A stretch of 64,000 nt of DNA from Siphonodentalium dalli (lineage: Eukaryota; Mollusca; Scaphopoda; Gadilida; Siphonodentaliidae), in assembly GCA_032622095.1 (NCBI GenBank), contig CP136068.1:50400443-50464442 (forward strand), written 5' to 3'. The notes beneath the pieces were generated by a model. It saw only the letters and a program-made list of their open reading frames with translations. It had not been told where the DNA came from and did no database searches. How positions within the stretch are numbered: position 1 is the stretch's first letter; every line of letters begins with the position of its first letter. The position numbers were made by a program, and so were the translations under genes. Shown one piece after another: positions 36,636 to 48,798 of the stretch.

Positions 36636-38068
36636 TACTTGAAAAATGGAAGACATCACTGCATCTCTAGGATTTCTTGACATAAGTTTGGATAATGTGA
36701 TTATGGAAATAGAATTCATGGTAAGTGGTAACCAATGAAATTTGGGGTGTCTAAGAGTAATCCCCAACTATAGTCAAAATTGTCAACAGTTGGAAATGTC
36801 ATGCCCAAAACAACTGAAGTTGCTAATTTGAGACCAAAATTAGCTTGATATTGTAAAGATAGTTTGAGAATCCAACCACAGATTGTGATAGTAAATGAGC
36901 TAATTAGCTTCCATTGTTTCAAAACATTTAATATTTACCAGCAATTTACACAAAATGTAACCAGAAATGTACATATCTCTGTCTACCAACAAGTGGGAAA
37001 AAATCATGAAAATGCTCCGACGTGCAAGTACAACCAGAGTTATAATGTTCTGAAGAATTACTTTACAGATGTACACGTATCTCCAATAGACATGATTAGA
37101 TTGAGAACTTCTAACTTCATTCACTTGTAGCTACCTATGATGTAATCGTGAAGATTAGAATATTGATCCCCACTTTCATTCAAAATTTAGACTGACATGG
37201 CCATCAGTGGTGCGATTTTCCAGCGAAATTAACCGTTTGTGAAGTTTCCCTCCTTCCATGAAACCGACATCCTCATAACTTGGCCGAGAATTATTACGAT
37301 TGTAAACCTTATAGCACGATCGTGGATACCTGCAAGAGCCATACAAAAAGCGATTTAATACGATGCTTTGACAAAACACATGTGCAATAAATTTAGAAAT
37401 CTTAACGAAGACATGGTTCTGCTCGATTGTCGAAACCGGACCAAACCGGTGTTGCGACAAAAAAATAACGCAGCCCATATTTAATCCAGGAAACTAAACA
37501 CTTGCGCAAGGGATATTGCTCGGGTGGTTATACGATTTCTAGATATGGCATATCAGAAATCAAGTCCACGTGGCAGTAGATCACTCCAAATGATCGTATT
37601 CTGATTTATGTATATCATGATGGGTTATGATGCTTTGTGTTGAATGCATACTATATAGACGGAATTCCACATGTCATATTGTAAATAAGGTATATATATT
37701 GTAACTGCATTATCTCTGTACCTATATACGTACTATTTTAATTGAATTGCCCATAACGACTGAGATGAGATAATCCAGACCCCCATCATGTAACTATTTA
37801 CTGGGTACGTCATATTTATATTTTGTTTATATATTTTTATAATTTATACCATCTTCTAATTTTTTAGCCAATCTCTGAGCTGAAGTTCATTTACGTCGGA
37901 AAATATAAGCGATCGAGAACCAGAATGTCGAGAGCCAGACGCGCCTTGTTCGTGGACACACCGAAGACAGGTCGTGACGGAAATCGTCGGAAATCTCTAC
38001 GGAAACGAACGATGGATGACGAAGACGAGCAAGTTCACAGCCAATCAAAACGAAGAAGAACGTGCTAA
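36636..38068 (+). CDS. 91-residue basic protein, copy 3
   Basis: Coding exons 36,646-36,720 and 37,868-38,068, with the same phase-0 splice sites and AATAAA. Against copies 1 and 2 the protein changes at one residue (Tyr to His in the QVYSQ segment). Two further coding differences (TTC/TTT and GAT/GAC) are silent. The surrounding introns have more changes and indels. That is compatible with constraint on the protein, though the sample is tiny. RRALF, VDTPK and the basic C-terminus are unchanged. Confidence 0.6.
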
Positions 38069-39766
38069 AATAAAGTTAGTGTTTTATTTTTTTTTCTCGT
38101 CGCAAATTGCATAATAGTGCAGTCTAACAAAAAAACTCTATGTAAAATCCGTGTCTCGGTCCTAAATTTCCGATAGTTAAATTTTCAATTCAATGAGAAA
38201 TTTGTTGTTACAACAAAATTTGAATATTTTCCTATTTTTGAAATGTGCCATCATTTGGAAAATTTTCAACCATATTTTTTAACAGTTGGAAGGTTCAAAT
38301 TACCAGTTTGTGCAAATTCTAACCAAATGGGAGGGTGTAAATGGGACTCACCGGACGCGAGGATCGATTATTGTTATATATCATAATTTATGTGTTATGC
38401 ATTATATGTTTAATTTATCTGTCATTTGCCACTGCCTGTATTGGTGTATTTGCAATAAACTATATATAATATCTATCTGTCTATGTATCTATCCGTACTA
38501 TATGGATTCCACACAAATTGCGATTAGGGGAAACGGTAATATGTGAAAACCAAACTTCTTTGATTTCAGAATTCATATTTATATTTCAGAGAAGTATTAA
38601 TAAGTTGTTATATATACATTCTCCGTGATAGAAACAATGTGTAAATGATTACACAATTGCATGTCCCGTAGATATGGAAGCCCATGGATCATAGTGTATT
38701 TATAACATTAAAGGTAGTCAATCCGTAAAGAGGGTCCCCATCTCAACAGATTCCAACAACAACAATCCGATCAGAGGGTCCTATATTACTATTTCTTTGT
38801 CTTTGGGGGTAAAAAATATTTGATTCGAGTCGAGGAACCCATCAAACAAAGCTCAGAGTTATTAGATATTGATTTTTGAAATTTGTTATGTTCTCGAGAT
38901 GAGTACTAATAACTGCCGTATTCTGCTCTGGATGTGTACTCCAAATCTATTCAAACAGACAAGGATGGATAACTCTAAAATCAAGTGGTAATTTTAACGC
39001 AATTTTGACTGAGTTCTGGGCCAGATAGTATTCCCGATAATGAAAAATAATAGATTTCTAAAATCGATATCTAACAAATCTGAGCTTTGATGGGTGACTT
39101 CCTCGACTCGAATCAAATATTTTTGACCCCCGAAGCCATTGAAATAGTAATTGAGAGGAGTTTTATCGGATTGAGTACCTTTAACTGTTAACTTTAATCA
39201 GAGTCGACGAACCCCAGTGAACCCAATCTATTTCTATAAATATATTATACACAGCACACACCCTTTCACTTAAAGGCCCACTTAATTTTCAAGTCACCGA
39301 TTATTTTTTTATAGTTCCTTGATATACGGTTTTAACAACAATCTATGCCATAAAATATGATTAAAATACTATAATTCATCACCATTTGAAACATAAGTGT
39401 CTCAGAAGACATAGTAAGGTCCCGGTTATGGCTCCCAGAATGCAACAGAATTAAAAAAAAATGTATTTTCAATGGAAGGGGAATAACTATATCTTTAAGA
39501 TATAAAGTTATTCCCTCTCCATTGAAAAAAATACAATTTACACTACAATCCAGATGAAACTGAAGCACAAAAACACGTCGATAACTCAACAAAAACAACA
39601 TGTTCACAGTTTATTCGACCGGATAAGTTGATAATACAATGCTTTGGAGTTTCCTCTTTCAAATGGAATCTAATAAGGCATATATTTTATATTTGTGATC
39701 TTGAGGCTCGAAAATTAAGTGTGCCTTTAATTATATATATTATTTTACTCTTCCCTTTATTTGCAG

Positions 39767-39928
39767 TCAGGAAAACACAAAAGCAAGAAGGCGAACGAGG
39801 AACAGAACATCAGACGCAATGACGGCGCGTGCACGGGTGGATCCATGACACAGAATCGATGGGTATCCCCACAATGGAGACTGTTCGATATGAATCAATG
39901 GACAGGTTCAGTTTTACGCACTTTTTGA
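39767..39928 (+). CDS. candidate alternative 3' coding exon, copy 4
   Basis: The frame is identical to the other copies even though B4 is otherwise diverged. Differences begin just after the stop (GTGTCGTG for GTGACGTG, and a lost A in the following A-run). This is the best internal evidence that the 53 codons are real. Confidence 0.45.
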   Translation, partial: SGKHKSKKANEEQNIRRNDGACTGGSMTQNRWVSPQWRLFDMNQWTGSVLRTF

Positions 39929-40742
39929 CGACGCGTGTCGTGTTGAAAACAATAGATGAAAAGAAAGGGTTGTTTCAGTGGCTTGGCGACAGGAAGAGGG
40001 AAGAAGAATCTCAGCTTCCAAAAAGAAAGAAAGGAAAAAGAACGAAAAGAACGACATACGGACAGTGAAGGAGGGAGACACGCGCAATCAACTACGGCAA
40101 AAATATTATGTTAAAGTATATATATTCAATTGTTGACGATACTGCTTGTTGTCTGTTATTGTAATTTTATGCAAACATACGTGTAGTGCTTGCGATTCAG
40201 TAGAATAAACCAAAATCTTGTTATAATTTGATGGTCGATTTTTCATCCAAATAACACGCCTGTCCAACTGGTCCTGCTTCTGGTGACCCATTTCGGTAAT
40301 GCGTATAGCCTGTTGAACAATCCTATTCCAACGATGAAGTTGGTTCGTTTTCTACCACGCATGTGTCGTCAATTCCCAAACTCACCGAACTCATTGATGT
40401 ACTTGGACTACTTCTGTAGGGTTCTGAAGTTTACTAACTTTTCCTTTGATTTGATTCCCTAAGACCATAATGTATACCCACGCTTCTTGGATTGGCCATT
40501 ATCCTAAGCATCTTTGTGGCACCCAGCAGTCGTCTCGTCGAAGAGCTACCACCAGATGCGAACAAAACTCGCGGTGCTAGTTTGTGGGCATGCATGTGTA
40601 ATGATAGAGGAAATGAAATCTGATCACGAACCTCCCTAACCCTGGGGTAAGTTTCATACACAGACAGGATATTATGCGTGGCGGTCCTTTCTTTGTGTGC
40701 TAATGGAGGTTTGAGTTGTTATCATCCTCGCTCTGGGTAGTG

Positions 40743-42805
40743 GTAGTACCAGATTGTAATAACCAGACAAGATGAAAAGGCAGATTTATTAAGTAATTAC
40801 TTTTGTAAAATATCCTCCATACCCGATGAAGATAAGTTAGAGTTACCCCTCTTTGATTGGTTGACGAATGAACGCCTAGACGAAATTGAAATAACTTATG
40901 AACGTGTACTAGAAAGTTTAAACTCAATCAAAACATCTAAAGCGGCCGGTTACGACGGTATTAGTCCCAACGTTTTAAAACATTGTTCTATATCGCTAGC
41001 CAAACCACTAGCATTTGCTTTCAAGATTTTCATTGAAAAATCGTACTTTCTATTAGAACGGAAAAAAGCAAACGTATGCCCAATTTTCAAAAAGGGAGAT
41101 CCCAGCAATCCATCCAATTATCGACCAGTATCTTTGCTTAGTTGTCTTTCTAAGGTTTTTTGAAAAATGCCTGTTCTATCATATATCGAAATACCTTCGA
41201 ACGAATAAGCTTTTAAGCGACCTACAGTCAGGATTTACACCGAATTATAGCACCGTATTCCAATTAATTGATATTTATCATTATATTATCTCATCCCTTG
41301 ATGACGGGAAGGAAATAAGGGGTCTATTCTGCGATATAAGCAAGGCGTTTGACAAAGTTTGGCACCGGGGTCTCATTTTCAAGCTTAAAAGAATGGGTAT
41401 AACAGGGAAGATTTTAAAACTCTTGGAAAATTATCTCGAAAATAGACACCAAAGAGTAACAATTTCTAATTTTAATTCTCCATGGAAAGAAGTTAAAACA
41501 GGAGTCCCTCAATGATCCATACTCGGCCCTCTTCTCTTTCTCGTGTATATAAACGACATAGTCGATGAAATTACATGTAACATACGTTTATTTGCGGATG
41601 ATACATCACTTTATATTGCTATAGAAGATCCCATAATTGCTGCAGAGGTGATAAATTCAGACCTACACAAAATATTCAACTGGTCGAAGACCTGGGCAGT
41701 TAAATTCAACCCATTGAAAACAGAATCCTTGCTTGTATCATGGAAACAAATACCCATACACCAACCAGTGTTAAACATGGTCAACGAGAGCATAGATGAG
41801 GTGGAAACACATAAACATTTGGGTCTGACATTCAACCGGCAGGGAAAATGGAAAGACCATATAGAAGATATTAAAAATCGAGCGACCAAAAGAATGTACA
41901 TACTGAGGAAATATAAATTTATCTTGACAGGACTTTAGAAAGAATCTATTTGTCTTATATTCAACCTGTCTTGGAATATGCTTCCTCAGTATGGGACAAC
42001 TGTACAGGCGAAGAAGCCGATTCTTTAGAAGATATTCAATATGAAGCAGCTAGACTAGTAACCGGTGGGACTAGAAGTTGTAATAAAGACATAGTTCTCC
42101 AAGAAGTTGGGTGGGACACATTATCAAAACGGAGAGAACATTCTAAACTTGTACTATATTTTAAAATGGCGAAAAAACTCACTCCCCCTTACTTATAAAA
42201 TGCTGTTCCGAATAAAGTAGCGCGTACAAGTGGACATGACACGAGATCAGATGACCTTAGAGTACCCTTCTGCAACTCAGTTACTTATCAGAAATCCTTC
42301 CTTCCACGATCAATCAATCTTTGGAACAAGTTAAAACCAGAAGCGAGGAACTGTGAAACACTCTCAGACTTTAAAGTTTTTCTGAATAGCGGTATCAAAG
42401 AACGTCCTCGATATCTGGAATTCGCATATACGAGAGCAAGCCATATATACCATTGTCGACTAAGATTGGAATGCAGTAATTTAAATCATGATCTTCACAG
42501 TAATCATTTGAGAGATAGCCCTTTATGCATATGTGGTGCCGAAGAAACGGCAGAACATTTTCTTTTTTATTGTCGCAGATTCTCTGTTAAAAGAAATAGG
42601 TGCTTCGCAGGATTAATAACCCGACCAGGCATAGCAACCCTGTTACATGGAAACAGCGAACCATCACTAGAAGAGAATATCGATATATTTCTGAGGGTTC
42701 AAAAATTTATATTGTTGTCTAAACGATTCTCAAATTGAACTTTACCTAAGTCGCTCTCTGTATAAATAAGTTTGAATAAGTATAAATAAATACAGATAAA
42801 TAAAT
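40743..42805 (+). mobile_element. 5'-truncated non-LTR retrotransposon, broken ORF2
   Basis: A reverse-transcriptase frame starts abruptly at about 40,745 (TRQDEKADLLSNYF). It contains SKAAGYDGIS, NYRPVSLLSCLSK, SKAFDKVWHRGL, LGPLLFLVYINDI and the catalytic FADDT (41,591-41,605). Downstream it ends with a Cys-His knuckle, CICGAEETAEHFLFYC, and a stop near 42,738. Breaks are a frameshift in the T-run near 41,158, a TGA at 41,513-41,515 where GVPQ-G is expected, and a frameshift near 41,935. The 3' end is a TAAATA-rich tail (42,760-42,805). The layout suits a Jockey/CR1/I-type element; the clade is not certain. The endonuclease half is missing. Confidence 0.85.
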
Positions 42806-43860
42806 GATCATTCCTGCCTATAAATGAAACAAGACGAGCGTACAAAAGCACATTGCCACATCGAGGTGACTATATATACAGTACAATTAAGACAATTCGA
42901 AAATATCTCATATCTCCTATTCGGTTTTCGGGCATTATCATCTGGAATTGCTCGTAATAAGTATATACATACGATACATCACTCTTGTCGTATCGATCTT
43001 GAAACGTTAATTATGCTATGATTATTGGAAACTGCTCGAGTGGGGTCAATGGTCAGGTCACAAACAAATGGTAGTAACAATTATGTTTATCTGATGCGTG
43101 GACTGCCCAACAGTGACCCATTATTATAGATTACTGTTGGACAGTCTATGCCCCAGACGACTGACAATTATAATAAGATAGAACAATTTAAATAAAAACT
43201 AAATCTAACTGGGAAAAGAACATTATGAAAAAGCAATAATAAAGACACCACCACATGTGTATGTCAAAGATGGGGAAATGGCTAATATTAGCATCACACT
43301 TTCTGCCAAATCCCATTCTCTAAAATAATTGTCTTTATATATATTATACAACTCTGTTAATTAATGTGCATGGTTTAGAGAAATGAATATGTTTACACCA
43401 ACAGGTTTTTGGACTATGCTATAAAGAATTAACTGTCTTATATATAGTCGTACTTCGTGTAAGTAATTGTACATTCGAATAATACTTCAATCTAAAAGTA
43501 GATAACAATGCCTTACTAAATGAACCTCTGAGCTGTCGTCTGCCATTATATTAATTGTTCTGATTCTTCCGGTGGTATATTGGCGTGCACTCAATACCTC
43601 TTTGTTGAAACAAATGGTTCCTGTACCGACGACGGCAAAATTGTACGACTATTTTATTAAAATATGCTATACTTTTATTTGTTTGCACCATTGTGCAATT
43701 AATGCATATTGTTTTGTTCGCATATTACACATTTAATTAGAAGAACAATATAGACTCTTGGAACTAAGCTGCGAAATTACCAAAAATGTAATACCATGCA
43801 GCATTCTTCACTTGATTCCCACCTTAAAAGCACATTTTTACATCTTTAAAATGATAATCG
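42806..43860. other. non-coding stretch with one hairpin
   Basis: No gene seen. At about 43,089-43,155 GTGGACTGCCCAACAGTGA pairs with the later TTACTGTTGGACAGTCTAT. The expected continuation of module B after the retrotransposon is not present here. Confidence 0.5.
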
Positions 43861-43863
43861 GTT

Positions 43864-44342
43864 CGCTTAGAAGTTTGCACGTGACAATAATTTATGATGT
43901 ATTGCTTGAGGATAAAATAACTCAACGATGCATATACTGTAAACTGCATACTCGGTCGTACTGGTCACAACCGAGATAATGATGTCACAATCAGTGAATA
44001 GCTCGAGCAGAGTGTACATGTACAGTTACATAATCCCTGACCACACTATGCTTTCGGTTTTCTTCGTTTTATGTAAGTATTTGCACTAAACCTTTCTTTG
44101 TTAAATGGATTCTCCCATGAGTTATACATGTGTACATTGGAATATATAATGTATTATTCATCTGGAGGTATGTTCAGAAAATTTAAACAGATGACATGCA
44201 GGCAGACGAAGAGATAATACAAGTGTAGAATAATTCCTATTCATTCATTGGTGGGAAATGTTCAGATAATAAGTTCAATGAACGACCTACGTATCTGAAC
44301 ATTTCCAAACGGAACTACTCGTCAATGAGTATTTAGTATACT
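43864..44342. repeat. 480-bp direct repeat, copy 1
   Basis: From GAAGTTTGCACGTGACAATA to CTCGTCAATGAGTATTTAGT. Repeated at 44,776-45,254 with about 5 percent differences. About 430 bases lie between the copies. No convincing coding frame. Confidence 0.9.
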
Positions 44343-44775
44343 TGTTGACCGTATGCGTTTCTAGTTCAAGATGACCCCCATATTTAGCAGCTGAATTATA
44401 CCATATATATGCTAGCATGGGGCGGCTTGTAATATAAATAACGAATCCGCCGATTTTGGAGCAAAATCGTGAGCTAGACACCGGAAAATGGATTGTTTGA
44501 AACATTCTGATTAGAGGAACCCTTCTCCCTGGAAGTGTTGAATATTTTGTTGGTGTGCTCGAGCGAGATTAATGAGACACAGAGATAGAAGCTGGTCACC
44601 ATAACTCCGAAAGCAGCAAATCAGAATCGGTTCTCATGTAATTGTTCTGAATCTTGCAAGTCATAATGTGACTATTCGGCACGTTACGGTTACGGACATT
44701 GTCGGCGCTTACTGGAGAATGGATTTCGAAATGTCACATCGTGATTGTTAATTATGGGTTTCCATCATTCATCAC

Positions 44776-45254
44776 GCTTAGGAAGTTTGCACGTGACAAT
44801 AATTTATGATGTATTGATCGACAAAGAAGAAATAACTCAACGATGCATATACTGTAAACTGCATACTCGGTCGTACTGGTCACAACCGAGATAATGATGT
44901 CACAATCAGTGAATAGCTCTAGCAGAGTGTACATGTATAGTTACATAAACCCTGACCACACTATGCTTTCGGTTTCTTCGTTTTATGTAAGTATTTGCAC
45001 TAAACCTTTCTTTGCTAAATGGATTCTCCCATGAGTTATACATGTGTACATTGGAATAAATAATGTACTGTTCGTCTGGAGGGATGTTCAGAAAATTTAA
45101 ACAGATGACATACAGACATCCGAAGAGATAATACAAGTGTAGAAGAATTCCTATTCATTCATTGGTGGGAAATGTTCAGATAATAAGTTCAATGAACGAC
45201 CTACGTATCTGAACATTTCCAAACGGAACTACTCGTCAATGAGTATTTAGTAAA
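44776..45254. repeat. 480-bp direct repeat, copy 2
   Basis: Second copy of 43,864-44,342, same orientation. One indel (TTGCTTGAGGAT versus TTGATCGACAAAGAAG) and scattered base changes separate them. Confidence 0.9.
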
Positions 45255-45329
45255 GTAAGGGTGAATAGAGATGTTATGTGAAATTACAGTAAGCAGTTAA
45301 CAATTGCAAACATCAAAGGCTCACTGACA

Positions 45330-45598
45330 TTCTTCAGACATCGGAACCTAATGAAGCACTCACTGACGTCACTGACGTAACCTCTAAACCACCGCTTGAG
45401 ACGTTATTGAACATAAGCCACTAATGTAATCTATAAACTACGGCTTCAGACGTTCAGGAACATACGTCACTAACATAATCTCTAAACCACCGCTTCGGAC
45501 GTTCTGAAACATACGTCACTGACATAATCTCTGAACCACCGCTTCAGACGTTCGGGAACCTACGTCATTAATGTAATCTCTGAACCACCGCTTCAATT
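45330..45598. repeat. 49-bp minisatellite, about 4-5 copies
   Basis: Units of the type AACCACCGCTTCAGACGTTC + GGGAACCTACGTCATTAATG + TAATCTCTG. The array stops at CCGCTTCA, where the tail of a minus-strand retrotransposon begins. Confidence 0.85.
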
Positions 45599-47440
45599 CA
45601 ATTCAATTTCAATTTCAATTATTTTTATTCAACATACATTATAACATTATTATAAAATAACAAAGGAACAGGAATGAGTATAGACAATCTGAAATATGAG
45701 ATAAAATACTTTAACACGAATAAAATTTGCTTTCATTTTGATGTTTTATAATTTTTATAATTGTGTGGAGAAAGGCGATACTCTGAAGTTTAAAACGTAT
45801 CAAGGAACATACATAAGTAAAGATAAATAACCAGTAACTATGAACAAAGTAACACAGAACTTAATTTAAATAATTACAATTTAACATTAATTTAAGTCTT
45901 AATCATTAACTCCATTTGATCCTAAAATTACAAGGACAATTTAACTCCCCTTTATTTCTAAGCAATAATCACTGCATGATCCAAAGACTAATTTAAGCTT
46001 TTCCAAAAATAAACTTAATTACTTAACATTTCCAACAATAATGGTCAACATCAACAACAATAATAACAACAACAGTACCAACAACTAAGTTGATTTATAA
46101 GTTATGGTATTTTTTTCACTGATTTAAAACACTAGTTCATGATAAAAAAAATTTAAATATCAGATCTTCTACATGTTAGTCTGTAATGATGTGCAGTCAT
46201 ACCTGTACTGATAGACAACCTATTCATAATTAATTTATTATATTATTTAAATTAATTTAAATACTTTTGGATGTTTTCTCTTGATAATTTATATGCGGCA
46301 GTATTAAGCTTCGATATAATTTCAAAACTGTTTGCCTTCAATAATATTCTGTATATGAGATAAAATATCTCACTACCCATATCTCGCTGGCATTTAATCA
46401 CTTGAATATGTTTCTACCAATTCAGCTGACTATCAATAACAACTCCCAGAAATGTTGTGTCAGTTACTCGTTCAATTTCATTCCCATTGATCATTGCTGT
46501 CAAATTATTTGGATTTTCTTCCATTTTACCTTTAAAAACCATATATTTTGATTTTAGAATAGTTAATGAAAGCTTGTTTAAATTAAACCATTCATTAAGT
46601 TTACTGACATCAGTACTCATTTCTTCTACAATCTTTTGTAAATTGGGCCCACAGTAAAAGAGATTTATAAATTTTGTCATCGCATACAAAATCGTTTTTA
46701 ACATTTGGACAGCATTAGGAAGATCATTAACATACATTATAAACAATGTATGCCCCAGTGATAATCCTCGCGGTACTCCACGTGTTATTGACGTATAATC
46801 ATAAATAGAGTTTTTGTGTGAGACATATTGACAACGATTTGATAGATAATTATATAACGAATTATATGCTACAGCGTATCTATTTTATCCCATACATATC
46901 TGACTTACGTAGTAATATGTTATGATCAATTGTAAAAAAAAAATTCAGGCTAATGAACAGTCCTACTAAATAATTATTTTTATCCAAAGACGAAGTTAAT
47001 TTTTCCATTAAATCCACCAAAGCATGTGAGGTAGACTTCCCTTTTCTGAATCCAAATAGAGATTCATTCAATATGCCATGTGTTTCCAAATGTTCCATAA
47101 GTCGTTTATTATAGAGTTTTTCAAGAATGTTTGATAGTCGAGGCAGCAGAGATATCGGCCTATAATTTGTTAGACTATCTGCATCTCCAGATTTAAAAAT
47201 AGGAAGGACTCTGTTTCATTTTGAATAAAGTTGGGAATACACCATTATTAAAAGACTTATTAAACAAAAATATTAACGGGAATGATATAAAGTTTATCAT
47301 CTTCTTAAGTAACTTCATGCTGATGCCATAGCAGTCCTCTGAATCACTTCTCCTTCTCTACTGATATTCAAATTACTTACTGATGTTCAACTTCCGTGAA
47401 TAAATTATTAAACCATTTGTAATATCATGTTCATTTGTTT
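45594..47440 (-). mobile_element. second non-LTR retrotransposon remnant
   Basis: Reading the minus strand from 47,340 down: YGISMKLLKKM, NNGVFPTLFKMK, then VLPIFKSGDADSLTNYRPIS, LFGFRKGKSTSHALVDLMEK and GVPRGLSLGHTLFIMYVNDL, all recognisable reverse-transcriptase blocks. The FADDT region is degraded (LYAMTKF). Later blocks include FNLNKLSLTILKSKYMVF and FLGVVIDSQLNW. There are several frameshifts and stops. The 3' end lies at the left as a (ATTGAA)n-like tail (45,594-45,635), a usual ending for CR1/L2/RTE-like elements. The 5' part is missing. Confidence 0.8.
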
Positions 47441-48790
47441 TTTATCATCACCTTCTCAGGACATTTTCGTTGCCTCGTTCTCATTAATGATTCATTCAGT
47501 ATTCCCCATGCATATTTATAAGTCTTTGCAAATCTTATAATTGAAGTAAGTTTATTTTTATATTTGTATAGCCCAATTCAGTGATATCCTGCCATTGTCC
47601 AATAGCTTATTATACAGTGACATTCTCCTTACATGCATTCTTCGGAATTTTCGGATGGCTGTTATTTGGAGCTTGATATCTGTTGTAGGGTTTATTGTTC
47701 TTATGAGTACTTATGAGGTAAAGTGATTATGTGCATTTTACGAACATCTGTTACATGGTTGAGGTGTGTTTGATGTTCAAATCGGTGGAAAATATTTATC
47801 TATTTTTCGTGTAAATTTCTATTATAACAATGATTTTTTAACAACTATTTATTTGTTAATGTGCATTGTGAATTTTCTCAGCCCATGTACTAGTTCATTC
47901 CATTAGTCAGATGATTATATATGTCTTAAACAAACTTAAAACAAAAACTCTTTGGGTTAGAAACTTGATTAATGACGTATGTTCCAGGCCCTGTGGAACA
48001 CCACTGATCGATAACTAAGAGAATTGCCTCATACGACCGGTATATAAGTATTTTCCAGAAAGCACTCGAATAAAACTTGTTTCAGTGGGTAGAGGGGTCA
48101 CTCTCACATAAGGCTATGATGGACGATTTTTATTCCCTGATTTGTCATTTAGCAAAAAACGCACTTTTTCGAGTAAAAGCCACCAAATTTAAATAATTCC
48201 ACTATTATCCTTGGTAGGCACACACAATCTGTCCGATATGAATTTACTTGGTAACATTTGAGAGTTAATTGGTGACACATAACGAATAAGACCATAAAAA
48301 CGCAATGAAATTTTGATTGGTAATTGATAAGAAACGTTATTGTTGATTGGTCAGCGACATAGAAATTCGGAAAACCGAGAACATCACGAAGTAGGTTCGT
48401 TGGTTTCCGACATCTATATTTAGTAATCAATTACTACATATATTACTATTTATAGATTTCCAGCCAAAACTGCAAACAATATAGCGTAGATCTCGACGTA
48501 AACATCTATAAGCCATTAGAACAAGACCAGCTTAGAATGACTATAAAACAAACCCAACGAACTATTTCGCTCTAAGCTGCACTCCGGTTTTTGCACGTCA
48601 TGAATGTTAATTAGTTTGCGTGAATGCAAGGGTGTCATCAAAATAGCGATTGTAAAACTGAGGAAAATGACAGATTTATTTCACAAAAGGCAAGTTTTGA
48701 GCGATGGAAAAAGAAAATATGTAGCTAATGTTGTCGCTGTTTATGTCCCTGGGGGAGATTTGAGCATCTATGGGGCGAGGTGAATACATT
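47441..48790. other. non-coding stretch, nothing recognised
   Basis: A 93-codon minus-strand frame (48,149-48,430) has no family resemblance or splice context that I can see and is not counted as a gene. No clear repeats were found. Confidence 0.4.
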
Positions 48791-48798
48791 TCAAATGC

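Larger units (their letters stand above)
35687..40742. repeat. module B, copy 4 (oldest, diverged)
   Basis: A few percent different from B1-B3, with small indels such as an extra ~31 bases at about 36,105. Homology to B ends at about 40,742 (equivalent to 9,731), where a retrotransposon fragment begins. The inverted-repeat element is at 38,708-39,182 and the hairpin at 39,459-39,532. Confidence 0.95.
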
